DNA of 60,064 nt from Candidatus Omnitrophota bacterium (GTDB lineage: Bacteria > Omnitrophota > Gorgyraeia > JAUYCX01). The first letter of the stretch is position 1; each line of letters starts with the position of its first letter. A program made the position numbers and the translations under genes. Below are positions 51,905 through 60,064 of this stretch, piece by piece. Under the pieces are notes generated by a model that worked only from the letters and a program-made list of their open reading frames with translations, was not told the DNA's origin and searched no databases. The stretch lies in contig JAUYCX010000015.1 in the NCBI GenBank assembly GCA_030692045.1, positions 1 to 60,064 of the forward strand, in the 5' to 3' direction.

Positions 51905-53188
51905 TTAAGTCTGCCTTAATCCTATAACACTATAAAAAAAGTCGCGGCTACTTATAGTTTCTATTTGCCTAACCTCTCTAATCTTGCCTGAAAAATAAAA
52001 TACTACCAAAAGTCTTAATATCCCGGATAGAAAGAATAAACTTAAAATTTGAAAACCAAAAATGTTAGGCAAGTGATTTACTAAATAGCCGCCTAAAATT
52101 GCCCCTAAGCACAGTGCGCTGCCGTTTAAGACATTAAAATATGCAATGCAACGTATTCTTTTGCTAGGAGAGACGCAATCGAATATAAAATTAGTCGCAC
52201 ATAGATTAAATCCTGACCAGGCAAACCCTGAGAGAATCTGGATTAAAATAAGGTAAAGGGGATTGTGATTTATAATCCACCATAAAGGAAGGGTTGCGAT
52301 AAAAAAAGAGGTAAATCTTAAAACCCTTAAGTTTCCTATCCTATCAGCGCGTCTGCCCCATCCCTCAATAGTCAAAAGGCCAGTTAGGGAAACCGTTGTA
52401 ATTAAAATTGTGTAGGTTAAATAACTAAGCCTTAAATCCCGCAACATAAATACGGCAAAAAAGGGTGCAGCAATATTAACGCAGAAATTTAAACCAGAAA
52501 CAAAAACTACAAATTTGGCAAAGTTGCTGGTTTTTATCCTTCTAATAAAATCTAAAAAAGAAAAATAGTTATCTTTTTTAACTTTAAAACGCGGTTCGTA
52601 CATCCGAGTTAAAAAATACCAAGATATTGCCCTGCAAATAAACGCCAGAGAAAAAATAATTATAAAACCTTTCAACACATCCTTTTTAAATAAAAATAAA
52701 ATAAAACCGGCTAAAAAAGAAAAAACTGTAACAACAGAGCCTAAAATCTTATTGCGCCAGCCAAAATAACGGCCTCTTTTATTTTCAGGAATATGGTCTG
52801 CCATTAAAGACGCCCAGGCAGGTATAGTAAAGGCATTAAAGGCATTAAATAGGGTAACAAAAACTATCAAATAAAAAACACTGTTACCCTTAAATAAATA
52901 GGGAACTAAGATTATGGGGATACCCATTAAAACATGTAGCAGTACAAAAATATTTATTACCTTTTTTCTGCTGGCTAACTTTTCTGTAACATCAGCGGAT
53001 TTTAATTGCAACAATGAAGAGATGAAATTGGGTATAGAGTTTAAATAACCAATCTGGGTTATGGTTGCTTTTAATGCCAAAGCATATGGGGTGATATAAT
53101 CAGTAGTTAATCCAACCATGCCAGAGACAAATATCCCATCAATAAATGAAGCCCTAAGGCTCTTTTTAATTTTTTGACGTTCTTTCAT
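51905..53188 (-). CDS. MFS transporter
   Basis: 427 residues with 12 membrane helices. VTEKLASRKKVIN (loop 2-3) and EGWGRRADRIGNLRVL (loop 8-9) are MFS A-like motifs. FTIPAWASLMADHIPENKRGRYFGW is typical of a subgroup of uncharacterised MFS proteins. Substrate unknown. It lies 7 nt upstream of rlmN. Confidence 0.85.
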   Translation of the reverse strand: MKERQKIKKSLRASFIDGIFVSGMVGLTTDYITPYALALKATITQIGYLNSIPNFISSLLQLKSADVTEKLASRKKVINIFVLLHVLMGIPIILVPYLFKGNSVFYLIVFVTLFNAFNAFTIPAWASLMADHIPENKRGRYFGWRNKILGSVVTVFSFLAGFILFLFKKDVLKGFIIIFSLAFICRAISWYFLTRMYEPRFKVKKDNYFSFLDFIRRIKTSNFAKFVVFVSGLNFCVNIAAPFFAVFMLRDLRLSYLTYTILITTVSLTGLLTIEGWGRRADRIGNLRVLRFTSFFIATLPLWWIINHNPLYLILIQILSGFAWSGFNLCATNFIFDCVSPSKRIRCIAYFNVLNGSALCLGAILGGYLVNHLPNIFGFQILSLFFLSGILRLLVVFYFSGKIREVRQIETISSRDFFYSVIGLRQT

Positions 53189-53287
53189 AATAAATTTTAT
53201 TATATCATATTTAATTAAAATTGTTGGAGGGAAAAATACTAAAGGGGTAAGTCAAATTCTATAGAGAAGGCTTGGCTTATCAGAAAC

Positions 53288-54238
53288 TTACTCTCCTACT
53301 ACCCCAATTCTACGGAATTTCTCATAGCGCGCTTTTAGAAGATTAGCTTTGGATATATTTAAAAGCGCGCCTAAGTGTTTTAAAATCACTTCTTTTACAG
53401 AAAGGGCTGTCTTGGCTGGATTCTTGTGTGCTGCGCCTAAAGGTTCAGGAATAATCTCATCAACTATGCCCATATTTAAAAGGTCAGCTGCAGTAAGTTT
53501 TAAAGCCTTGGCTGCTTCAGGAGCCTTTGTGCTGCTTCTCCAAAGAATAGAGGCGCATCCCTCCGGAGAAATTACTGAATAATAGGCATTTTCCAAAATA
53601 CAAATTCTATCACCAATGCCAATTCCCAAAGCTCCTCCGCTTCCACCCTCACCAATTATTGTTACTACAATTGGCGTTGCTATCTTTACCATTTCCCTTA
53701 AATTAAGGGCAATCGCCTGGGCTTGACCTCTTTCTTCAGCTCCTATTCCCGGATATGCACCCGGGGTATCAATAAAAACTACAATTGGTAAATCAAATTT
53801 TTCAGCTAATTTCATAAGCCGAAGCGACTTGCGATACCCTTCAGGATGGGCACAACCAAAATTACGCTTTAAATTCTCTTTTATATCTCTTCCCTTTTGA
53901 TGGCCCAAAACCATTATTTTTATTTTATCTATTTTAGCCAATCCTCCTATAAGAGCCAAATCGTCAGAAAAGCTTCTATCTCCGTGAATCTCCAAGAAAT
54001 CTGACATAATTGCATTGATGTAATCTAATGTGTAAGGCCTTTGGGGATGACGAGCTATCTGAACTCTCTGCCAAGGGGTAAGATTAGCATAGATATCTTT
54101 TTTTAATTTGTCTAATTTATCCTCCAACTTATTTATCTCGGAAGTTAAATCTATTCTCTTGTCAGAAGTGAAGCTCTTAAGTTCTTCAATCTTTCTTTCT
54201 AACTCTAAAATTGGACGTTCAAAATCTAAACCATTCAT
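53288..54238 (-). CDS. accA: Acetyl-CoA carboxylase carboxyltransferase subunit alpha
   Basis: 316 residues, the bacterial norm. N-terminal coiled helices (LERKIEELK), then QIARHPQRPYTLDYI, EIHGDRSFSDD, FGCAHPEGYRKSLRLM, IDTPGAYPGIGAEERGQ and GEGGSGGALGIG: the crotonase-fold transferase for malonyl-CoA synthesis. The partner accD is not in the window. Confidence 0.96.
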   Translation of the reverse strand: MNGLDFERPILELERKIEELKSFTSDKRIDLTSEINKLEDKLDKLKKDIYANLTPWQRVQIARHPQRPYTLDYINAIMSDFLEIHGDRSFSDDLALIGGLAKIDKIKIMVLGHQKGRDIKENLKRNFGCAHPEGYRKSLRLMKLAEKFDLPIVVFIDTPGAYPGIGAEERGQAQAIALNLREMVKIATPIVVTIIGEGGSGGALGIGIGDRICILENAYYSVISPEGCASILWRSSTKAPEAAKALKLTAADLLNMGIVDEIIPEPLGAAHKNPAKTALSVKEVILKHLGALLNISKANLLKARYEKFRRIGVVGE

Positions 54239-54240
54239 AT

Positions 54241-54325
54241 ATACGCTAATTTACGCTAATCTAACGCGAATTGTCGCTAATTTCCATTCGCATTAATTAG
54301 CGTTTTATTTGCGATTATTCGCGTC
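54241..54325. repeat. AATTTACGCTAA/TTAGCGT repeat
   Basis: Short ACGCTAATTT and AATTAGCG units form an imperfect palindrome between accA and the L,D-transpeptidase gene. Confidence 0.6.
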
Positions 54326-54328
54326 TTA

Positions 54329-55144
54329 TTAATCTACGATTTCGACTTCTGTGCCAAAGGTGACTATTGAGTAAAGCTCTTCAACATCTTTGTTGAGCAT
54401 GCGCACACAACCCTGAGTAATCTGTTGACCAATTGTTTGCGGCTCAACTGTGCCATGTATGCCATAGCCAAGTTTATCAAACCCCAACCAGCGACTGCCT
54501 AAGACATTCTCAGGGCTTTCAGGTAGGACGATTGCTCCGGCCTTAAACCAAACCGGGTTGGTTGATTTGTTGACTATTTTAAAGGTACCTATGGGTGTGG
54601 AATTATTTACGCCAGTTGAAACACGGTAGCTTTTTATTACTTCTTCATTAGATTTTAAAATAAGAGTATTTTGTGACTTATCTACAAGAATGCTAAATTT
54701 TCCTGTCCAGACCCGAAGTTTTCTTCCTGCTTGGATTGTATCAGAAGAAAGGTTGTTGCTTTTCTTTATTAATTCGGCTGTGGTATTAAATTTCTTAGAG
54801 ATTTTTTCCAAGCTGTCACCAGATTTTACCTCGTAAATGTGGCTTTGAGGTGTTAGTAAATTAGAAAAGATAATCCTGATATTTAAATCCTCTGATTTTT
54901 TCTGCACATCGGATATCTGTTTAAAATCCGGATTATCATTAATTATCTTCTGATAAAGAGCTTTTGCCGCTAAAAATTCTCCTTTTTCCAATAGAGAATT
55001 GGCCTGATTGTAAAGCTCTGCGGCAGTTAGGGAATTCTTAGTTAACTTCAAACCGCTTGAATGTTTTCTATTAACAACTAAGAATGAAATTAGGGTCAAG
55101 ACTACCAAAATTATTACCGCAATTAATACTCTATTAAATTTCAC
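54329..55144 (-). CDS. L,D-transpeptidase with LysM domain
   Basis: 271 residues: a membrane anchor (6-24), a TPR-like helical hairpin (AAELYNQANSLLEKGEF), one LysM repeat (YEVKSGDSLEKISKKFN, about 103-146), then the YkuD catalytic domain (about 150-271). The active site is YGIHGT followed by QQITQGCVRM (catalytic Cys). Makes 3-3 peptidoglycan cross-links or attaches lipoprotein. Thr replaces the usual Ser two residues before the Gly. Lies 10 nt after the DUF212 gene. Confidence 0.9.
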   Translation of the reverse strand: MKFNRVLIAVIILVVLTLISFLVVNRKHSSGLKLTKNSLTAAELYNQANSLLEKGEFLAAKALYQKIINDNPDFKQISDVQKKSEDLNIRIIFSNLLTPQSHIYEVKSGDSLEKISKKFNTTAELIKKSNNLSSDTIQAGRKLRVWTGKFSILVDKSQNTLILKSNEEVIKSYRVSTGVNNSTPIGTFKIVNKSTNPVWFKAGAIVLPESPENVLGSRWLGFDKLGYGIHGTVEPQTIGQQITQGCVRMLNKDVEELYSIVTFGTEVEIVD

Positions 55145-55154
55145 AATTACCTCC

Positions 55155-55601
55155 TTAATTGAAAATTATCGCAATAAAAAAACCAATTATCGCCCCAGCA
55201 AATACCTCAACTGGGGTATGCCCAATTAACTCTTTTAACTTATCCTGTTCAATCTTACCCTTCCAATAAATATCATCCAATATTTTATTTAAAAACTCTG
55301 CCTGTTTTCCTGTGGAACGCCTCACTCCCTGTGCATCAAACATAGTGACAATTGCAAATATAGTTGCCAAAGCAAATATTGCTGAATCAAATCCTAAATT
55401 TAAACCGCAGGTTGTTGCCAAGGCTGTTGCACCTGCAGCATGGCTTGAAGGCATACCGCCAGTTCCGATAAACCAACGGAAGTTAAACCTTTTTTCCTTA
55501 ATGATTCCAAAAATAACCTTTGTGCATTGGGCAATAACCCAAGCCAAAAGGGTAACCATCAGAATTCGATTTTCTACAAGGGAAATAAAAAGTGGTTTCA
55601 T
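55155..55601 (-). CDS. Divergent PAP2 family (DUF212/YuiD-like) membrane protein
   Basis: 148 residues with four membrane helices. GGMPSSHAAGATALAT, FDAQGVRRSTGKQA and LKELIGHTPVEVFAGAIIG are the conserved blocks of this acid phosphatase/vanadium-haloperoxidase-related family. Probably a lipid-phosphate phosphatase at the membrane; no substrate assigned. Sits between the coiled-coil protein (4-nt gap) and the L,D-transpeptidase. Confidence 0.88.
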   Translation of the reverse strand: MKPLFISLVENRILMVTLLAWVIAQCTKVIFGIIKEKRFNFRWFIGTGGMPSSHAAGATALATTCGLNLGFDSAIFALATIFAIVTMFDAQGVRRSTGKQAEFLNKILDDIYWKGKIEQDKLKELIGHTPVEVFAGAIIGFFIAIIFN

Positions 55602-55605
55602 GAAT

Positions 55606-56199
55606 TTATGGTGCAGGGGTTACCTCTATCCTAACTTTGCTCTTCAGGGTCGGCTGCCCCCTCCAAATAATGTAACCTTTATTGCCATTTACCTTTTGAG
55701 GATTTTTGGATTCTTTTCTTGCGGCGAGCCTTTCGCGTCGCATTTTATCTTTTAAATCATAAATTGCCTTTTTTAATTCTTCGATGGAATTGAATTTTGC
55801 TTCTAAACCGGCTTTTTCCTGGTTAGCCTGTTCCATTTTAACATCAAAGGATGCTTTTAGTTGCGACAGGTAAAGGTTTTCTTTCTTTAAAAGATTAAGC
55901 TTTGTTTGAATATGGCTTAACTTATCCTTTGCCGAAGAGAGTTCCATTTCGTGTTGTTTTAATTCTTGAGATAATTCTTTAAGCTCATTGCTTAAGAGCT
56001 GCTTTTCTTGCTTAAGCTTCTCGTTTAGCTCATTCTCCACAAACAACTGATTAGCTAAATCATCTATCTTGGCCTTATTTTCTTTTATAATTCTCTCCAA
56101 TTCCAAATTTGCCTTCTGAAGATAAAAATACCTACTTAAAGAAAAACCCGTTAAAACAATTAATCCCAGAATAATTATTAAGACAATACTTTTCTTCAT
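55606..56199 (-). CDS. Membrane-anchored coiled-coil protein
   Basis: 197 residues from ATG 56199 with AAAGGAGG 4 nt upstream. A longer non-ATG frame enters the hairpin element and is rejected. One N-terminal membrane helix (5-25), then a long heptad coiled coil (about 30-150) rich in Lys, Glu and Leu, and a basic tail with KGYIIWRGQPT. No known family. It may link the envelope proteins encoded downstream (DUF212, L,D-transpeptidase). Confidence 0.65.
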   Translation of the reverse strand: MKKSIVLIIILGLIVLTGFSLSRYFYLQKANLELERIIKENKAKIDDLANQLFVENELNEKLKQEKQLLSNELKELSQELKQHEMELSSAKDKLSHIQTKLNLLKKENLYLSQLKASFDVKMEQANQEKAGLEAKFNSIEELKKAIYDLKDKMRRERLAARKESKNPQKVNGNKGYIIWRGQPTLKSKVRIEVTPAP

Positions 56200-56208
56200 T
56201 TGGCCTCC

Positions 56209-56410
56209 TTTAATGAGCGCACAACTTATGGAGTCCGCCAAGTTTTGTGGCGGACGACATAAGTTGTATGCGCGAATTACCCCTCACCTTTTTAATATTC
56301 AATCTTGAGAAACCTTTTATCTAATTTGCTTGAATAGATAAAAGGTGAGGGGTCAAATTCAGCCTCGAACTTACGTCAACTTTTGTTTCCGTAAGTTCGG
56401 GCTTCATTTG
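56209..56410 (-). repeat. Composite hairpin element, copy 6 (upstream of the coiled-coil protein)
   Basis: Minus-strand order: CAAATGAAGCC, stem CGAACTTACG/CGTAAGTTCG, GGCTGAATTTG, perfect 14-bp stem ACCCCTCACCTTTT with inner CCTTTTATCTA/TAGATAAAAGG, TAATTC, GCGCA, stem ACAACTTATG/CATAAGTTGT with an extra GTCCGCCA hairpin in its tip, TGCGCTCATTAAAGGAGG, gene. Confidence 0.85.
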
Positions 56411-56493
56411 TCTTGACGCAAAATCTCATTTAAGATAAGATACATTATAATTTTGCCACTTAAAAAAAGCAAGTGGTTTTATTGAAGGGAAAA

Positions 56494-58020
56494 ATGCTCT
56501 CTAAACTTAATAGCTTTGGCTTAATTGGCCTTGAGGCCTATCTTGTAAATGTTGAGGTAGATATTACGCCGGGTCTCCCCAGCATTACAATTGTGGGTCT
56601 GCCTGATAATGCTGTAAAAGAAAGTAAGGAGAGGGTGCGCTCAGCAATTAAAAATAGCGGCTACAAATTCCCCGCCGCCAGAATTACAATTAATCTTGCT
56701 CCCTCTGATATCAAAAAAGAAGGTCCTGCCTTTGACTTAGCCATTGCCTTGGGTATTTTATCTGCCAGCAACCAAATAGAAAGCCAAAACTTAAAGCAAT
56801 ATATTATCTTAGGTGAATTGGGTTTAGGCGGAGAAGTTAAAGCCATAAAAGGGAGTCTGCCTATTGCTATGGCTTTGGCGCAGGTAAAATTAAATTCTCT
56901 AATTTTACCGGAAGAAAATTCTACGGAAGCAGCGATTGTTGAAAAAATAAAGGCTTATCCTGTAAAAACACTTTTAGAGGTAATAAATTTTTTAAGTGAT
57001 ACAACTAGTATAGCCCCAAAGACAATTGATATGGAAGCGCTATTTAAAGAGAACTTGCATTATACCCTTGACTTTAGCGATGTCAAAGGCCAAACACAAG
57101 TCAAGCGCGGTCTGGAAGTGGCGGTAGCCGGTGGACACAACATCCTTTTAATTGGCCCTCCGGGAAGCGGAAAAACAATGATGTCAAAAAGAATACCCAC
57201 GATTATGTCTTATATGACTTTAGAAGAAGCCCTGGAAACTACCAAAATTCATTCTATCTTAGGACTTTCACAAAAGGGAATAATTGCACAAAGGCCATTT
57301 CGCGCACCTCATCATACTAGTTCTGATGTGGCAATTGTGGGCGGCGGGCCATTTCCTAAACCAGGGGAGGTAAGTCTATCGCATAATGGTGTTCTTTTTT
57401 TAGATGAGCTCCCGGAATTTCACCGCAATGTCTTAGAGGCATTAAGACAACCTTTGGAAGATGGTTTTGTTACAATCGCCCGTGCCACAAAAGTATTGAA
57501 ATTTCCCTCGTCATTTATGCTGGTTGCGGCAATGAACCCCTGCCCCTGCGGATATTTTACTGACCCTAAAAAAGAATGCCACTGTAACCCAAATCAAATC
57601 CGAAAGTATTTATCAAAAATTTCCGGCCCGCTTTTAGACAGAATTGATATCCATATTGAAGTTGCTTCTCTTAAATACCCTGAATTAACCAGTGAAAGGG
57701 TATCTGAGGACTCTAATCAAATTAGAAAAAGGGTTAATCAAAGCCGGAATATTCAACAAAAACGCTTTAAAGGAACTAAAATTTACTGCAATGGCCAAAT
57801 GTCACACCAAGAAATAAAAAAACACTGCGCAATTAATGAACCAGCAAAGGAATTGCTAAAGATGGCAATGGAGGAATTAAATTTTTCTGCCCGTGCTTAT
57901 GACAAAATTATAAAAATCAGCCGAACCATTGCAGACTTGTCAGATTCAGAAGATATCAAATCTGAACATATCTCTGAGGCGATACAGTATAGGTGCCTGG
58001 ACAGACAATTTTGGGCATAA
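56494..58020 (+). CDS. YifB/ComM-type Mg-chelatase-like AAA+ ATPase
   Basis: 508 residues from ATG 56494 (AAGGG upstream; a GTG at 56473 is an alternative). Order: N-terminal Lon-protease-like domain ([20 protein letters not shown]), Walker [31 protein letters not shown] (Walker B and sensor) and a C-terminal Mg-chelatase lid ([20 protein letters not shown]). ComM is a branch-migration helicase that helps integrate transformed DNA, which fits comEA and comEC in the window. A weak promoter (TTGACG, 17-nt spacer, TAAGAT; 56413-56441) lies upstream. Confidence 0.9.
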   Translation: MLSKLNSFGLIGLEAYLVNVEVDITPGLPSITIVGLPDNAVKESKERVRSAIKNSGYKFPAARITINLAPSDIKKEGPAFDLAIALGILSASNQIESQNLKQYIILGELGLGGEVKAIKGSLPIAMALAQVKLNSLILPEENSTEAAIVEKIKAYPVKTLLEVINFLSDTTSIAPKTIDMEALFKENLHYTLDFSDVKGQTQVKRGLEVAVAGGHNILLIGPPGSGKTMMSKRIPTIMSYMTLEEALETTKIHSILGLSQKGIIAQRPFRAPHHTSSDVAIVGGGPFPKPGEVSLSHNGVLFLDELPEFHRNVLEALRQPLEDGFVTIARATKVLKFPSSFMLVAAMNPCPCGYFTDPKKECHCNPNQIRKYLSKISGPLLDRIDIHIEVASLKYPELTSERVSEDSNQIRKRVNQSRNIQQKRFKGTKIYCNGQMSHQEIKKHCAINEPAKELLKMAMEELNFSARAYDKIIKISRTIADLSDSEDIKSEHISEAIQYRCLDRQFWA

Positions 58021-58032
58021 TCAAAAAAAGGT

Positions 58033-58061
58033 TTGATTTTACTAAGAATTATGGTTAGAAT
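58033..58061 (+). promoter_or_regulatory. Promoter upstream of the response regulator
   Basis: TTGATT (58033-58038), a 17-nt spacer and TAGAAT (58056-58061). It lies 45 nt before the response-regulator start. Confidence 0.5.
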
Positions 58062-58106
58062 AAAGCATAAGTTTGCTAATAAATTTGTAATGGCAGGAAA
58101 AATACT

Positions 58107-58487
58107 ATGGCAAAAAAAATTCTGGCAGTTGACGATGAAATAGAAGTTTTAGAAATAATCAAAAGAAAATTAGAAGAAAAGGGTTACATTGCTTTCACAG
58201 CCTCTTCAGCCAAAGAGTGTTTGGAAATTGCCGAGAAAGAAATCCCGGACTTAATACTTTTGGATATTGTGATGCCTGATATGAATGGCTATCAAGTTTG
58301 CGCTGCTCTTAAAGATAATCCAAAAACAAAAAATATCAATATTCTTTTTACAACCGGCCAGGATTTAGAGCCAAAATCGATAATTAAGCGCTGTGAAGAA
58401 TTAGGCGCCTTTGATTTTTTGTTAAAGCCATTTACTATGGAAGACCTGTTAAAGAAGGTCGCAGAAATACTTAAGATAAGGGGGTGA
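58107..58487 (+). CDS. Single-domain response regulator (CheY-like)
   Basis: 126 residues forming only a receiver domain. AVDDEIEVLE gives the acidic pair, LILLDIVMPDMNG the phosphoacceptor Asp (about residue 52), FTTGQD the switch Thr and DFLLKPFT the conserved Lys. No output domain follows, so it should act by protein-protein contact. The partner kinase is not in the window. A tiny membrane protein gene follows, starting 4 nt after its stop. Confidence 0.9.
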   Translation: MAKKILAVDDEIEVLEIIKRKLEEKGYIAFTASSAKECLEIAEKEIPDLILLDIVMPDMNGYQVCAALKDNPKTKNINILFTTGQDLEPKSIIKRCEELGAFDFLLKPFTMEDLLKKVAEILKIRG

Positions 58488-58491
58488 AAAA

Positions 58492-58659
58492 ATGAAATTA
58501 GACAAGGTTCTTTTAGTTATAGCAATCATATGTGTTGCCTATGCTATATTTTCTAGATTTTACGGACAACCCAGCATTGCTTTTGGCAGGATTAAATCCA
58601 GCAGTCTCGTGCTTTTGGCAAACACGCTTCTGCTAATTGGTTTATTTATAAAAAAATAA
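58492..58659 (+). CDS. 55-residue two-helix membrane protein
   Basis: ATG 58492 to TAA 58659, with GGGGG about 7 nt before the start and the response regulator's TGA 4 nt upstream, so translation is likely coupled. The product has two membrane helices (about 5-21 and 36-52) separated by a short polar loop with SRFYGQPS and a basic FGRIKSS. No family recognised. Confidence 0.6.
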   Translation: MKLDKVLLVIAIICVAYAIFSRFYGQPSIAFGRIKSSSLVLLANTLLLIGLFIKK

Positions 58660-58696
58660 ACAAAAATTCAAGGATTAAATCTTGAGGCAAGCTTTT

Positions 58697-59071
58697 TTAA
58701 GAAAAAAACCGCCTTAAAAATACAAAATAGCCTACAACTAATGAAATCATACAGGCAACCCAGACAGCGGCGGCAGCCATATCTTTTAAGAGCTTTACTT
58801 TTGTATGGTATTCTTCAGTAATGAGGTTGATAGTTTCCTCAACCATTGTATTGAATATCTCTGCGATAAACACAAGGCCAATTGTCAATAAAACTATTAA
58901 CATTTCCAACTGGCTAATCCCCAGAAAAATGCCTGTTCCTATTACAAAAAACGCTATAATAAGAATAAGCCTAGCGTTTATTTGAGTTTTTAGGATAATT
59001 ATTAAGCCCCTTAAAGCGGCTTTGAAACTGCGAAAATATCCTTTCTTTTGAAAATGCTCACACTCTTTCAT
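58697..59071 (-). CDS. dgkA: Diacylglycerol/undecaprenol kinase
   Basis: 124 residues with three membrane helices, the standard DgkA plan: N-terminal amphipathic RSFKAALRGL, NARLILIIA at the start of helix 1, and the catalytic block AEIFNTMVEETINLI (Glu-x3-Asn and Glu) before helix 3. Phosphorylates undecaprenol or diacylglycerol in the inner membrane. Starts 2 nt after folE. Confidence 0.9.
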   Translation of the reverse strand: MKECEHFQKKGYFRSFKAALRGLIIILKTQINARLILIIAFFVIGTGIFLGISQLEMLIVLLTIGLVFIAEIFNTMVEETINLITEEYHTKVKLLKDMAAAAVWVACMISLVVGYFVFLRRFFS

Positions 59072-59073
59072 CG

Positions 59074-59631
59074 CTAAGTCCTCATTAAAGTCAACGTCTC
59101 AGAGCGCGTCTTTTCATTTTTCTTAAAAATACCCCTAACAGCTGAAGTAACAGTTAGCGTACCTGGCTTTTTTATTCCCCGCATGGACATACAAAGATGT
59201 TCTGCCTCGATTACAACCATTACACCCAAAGGTTTTAGTTTTGACATAATAATATCTGCAATTTGTGTTGTAAGTCGCTCCTGAACCTGAAGTCGGTGAG
59301 ATAAGATATCCACAACCCGCGCTAATTTGCTTAAACCTGTAACCCTGCCACCCTTAGGGATATAGGCCACACTTGCATGGCCAACGAATGGGAGGAGATG
59401 GTGTTCGCAAAAAGAGTAGAGCGGAATTTTCTTTAAAAGCACGATCTCATCGTGCCTCTGCTCTAAAACAACTTCCAATTCCTTTTTAGGGTCCTGATTT
59501 ATTCCAGAGAAGATTTCCTCGTACATTTCAGCCACGCGCTTGGGAGTCTCAATAATATCTTTATGCAATAACTCCTGACCTATTGCTTCCAAAATCATCC
59601 TAACTGCTTTTTCGATTTTATTTTTATCCAT
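59074..59631 (-). CDS. folE: GTP cyclohydrolase I
   Basis: 185 residues. Zinc ligands are visible as FCEHHLLPF (Cys and His) and [11 protein letters not shown] (Cys). [10 protein letters not shown] and [10 protein letters not shown] are further active-site blocks. Converts GTP to dihydroneopterin triphosphate for folate or queuosine. A folE-dgkA pair on the minus strand. Confidence 0.95.
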   Translation of the reverse strand: MDKNKIEKAVRMILEAIGQELLHKDIIETPKRVAEMYEEIFSGINQDPKKELEVVLEQRHDEIVLLKKIPLYSFCEHHLLPFVGHASVAYIPKGGRVTGLSKLARVVDILSHRLQVQERLTTQIADIIMSKLKPLGVMVVIEAEHLCMSMRGIKKPGTLTVTSAVRGIFKKNEKTRSETLTLMRT

Positions 59632-59726
59632 CTATTTAACCTCCAAAATGATGTTTAACTAAAAACCTTTGTCCTTCTAACTTTTTGATTTCGGTTTTTT
59701 CTTTTTACTTTTGCCTTTTTACTTAA

Positions 59727-60064
59727 TTACTTGCCTATGCAAAACTTTGAAAATATGGTATCCAGCACATCTATACTTATATTTTTTCCTAAAATATCAT
59801 CCAAATATTTAAGCGCTGATTTTAATTCTTCGCAAATTATCTCAATACTACAGCAATTTCTTGTGGCTAATTCTACCTTCTCAATTGAGAGAAAAACATT
59901 TCGCAAGCACTCAATCTGGCGAAGATTACTTACTAAGACATTATCCCAGGCAAAAACCCTGCCATTCCAAACATCCCTACAAATTGCCTCTTCTAATTTT
60001 GCTATGCCTTGGTTTTTTAGGCAAGAAATTTTTATGATTTTTATTTTGGGTAAATCTTTCTTTA
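59727..60064 (-). CDS. mnmE: tRNA modification GTPase MnmE, C-terminal part
   Basis: The gene enters from the right edge, so only the last 112 codons are seen, ending at TAA 59727. The translated end KFCIGK is the conserved MnmE C-terminus whose Cys takes part in catalysis; LKYLDDILGKNIS and NLRQIECLRNV before it match the helical domain. Installs the carboxymethylaminomethyl group on U34 of tRNAs with MnmG. About two thirds of the protein lies outside the window. Confidence 0.9.
   Translation of the reverse strand, partial: KKDLPKIKIIKISCLKNQGIAKLEEAICRDVWNGRVFAWDNVLVSNLRQIECLRNVFLSIEKVELATRNCCSIEIICEELKSALKYLDDILGKNISIDVLDTIFSKFCIGK

Overview
The window is AT-rich, densely coded bacterial chromosome from a Gram-negative organism. 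It carries LPS and outer-membrane machinery (LpxL-type acyltransferase, Lnt, LptE, BamD-like protein), type IV pilus and competence genes (PilT-like ATPase, ComEA, ComEC core, a pilin-like protein, YifB/ComM), a K+-dependent membrane pyrophosphatase, an adenosine-specific kinase of a type common in archaea and anaerobes, and many degenerate palindromic intergenic repeats. This combination suggests an uncultivated lineage of the PVC/Omnitrophota kind. That placement is an inference from gene content, not a measurement. No rRNA or CRISPR array is present. Two tRNA genes are: Ala-GGC and Leu-CAA.

Layout. 0.1-4 kb (minus): two metal transporters, the pyrophosphatase HppA, and an uncalled 28-residue basic protein. 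4.3-6.6 kb (plus): a membrane-embedded spermidine-synthase-like protein. 6.5-13 kb (minus): M23 peptidase, HAD phosphatase, a secreted protein, DUF502, an ArsB/NhaD-type permease with a CBS protein, an LpxL-like acyltransferase and an adenosine-specific kinase. 13-23.6 kb (minus): one tightly packed run prfB, STAS-PilZ, pncA, secA, lnt, MFS, GT-C protein, CDF. prfB keeps its programmed frameshift. 24-28 kb: PilT-like ATPase, then an accessory patch with a type II restriction-modification pair and an AbrB/RelE-type toxin-antitoxin pair bracketed by two copies of a structured repeat. 28.4-43 kb: ogt, a compact uvrC, murJ; divergent rpsT; holA, lptE, bamD-like; comEC, comEA, HD-GYP, leuS; DUF2207 with LemA; endonuclease IV. 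42.8-43.9 kb: three small membrane or pilin-like genes. 44-49 kb (plus): tRNA-Ala and the phosphate operon pstS-pstC-pstA-pstB1-pstB2-phoU. 49-60 kb: tRNA-Leu, small membrane proteins, SGNH hydrolase, rlmN, MFS, accA, LysM/L,D-transpeptidase, DUF212, a coiled-coil protein, yifB, a response regulator with a 55-residue membrane protein, dgkA, folE and the 3' end of mnmE.

The most unusual signals are these. (1) A family of composite three-hairpin elements with six copies placed directly upstream of start codons, always in the same orientation as the gene, plus one orphan copy. Stems vary in sequence but stay complementary inside a conserved frame. (2) Two PstB ATPases whose defects are complementary: PstB1 lacks the Q-loop Gln and H-loop His, and PstB2 lacks the LSGGQ signature. 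Together they predict an asymmetric heterodimer with one canonical and one degenerate ATP site. (3) Two direct copies of a roughly 150-nt element with compensatory base changes in three stems, flanking the toxin-antitoxin pair. (4) Simple sequence repeats that have become coding sequence for membrane helices in Lnt and for the LptE signal peptide.
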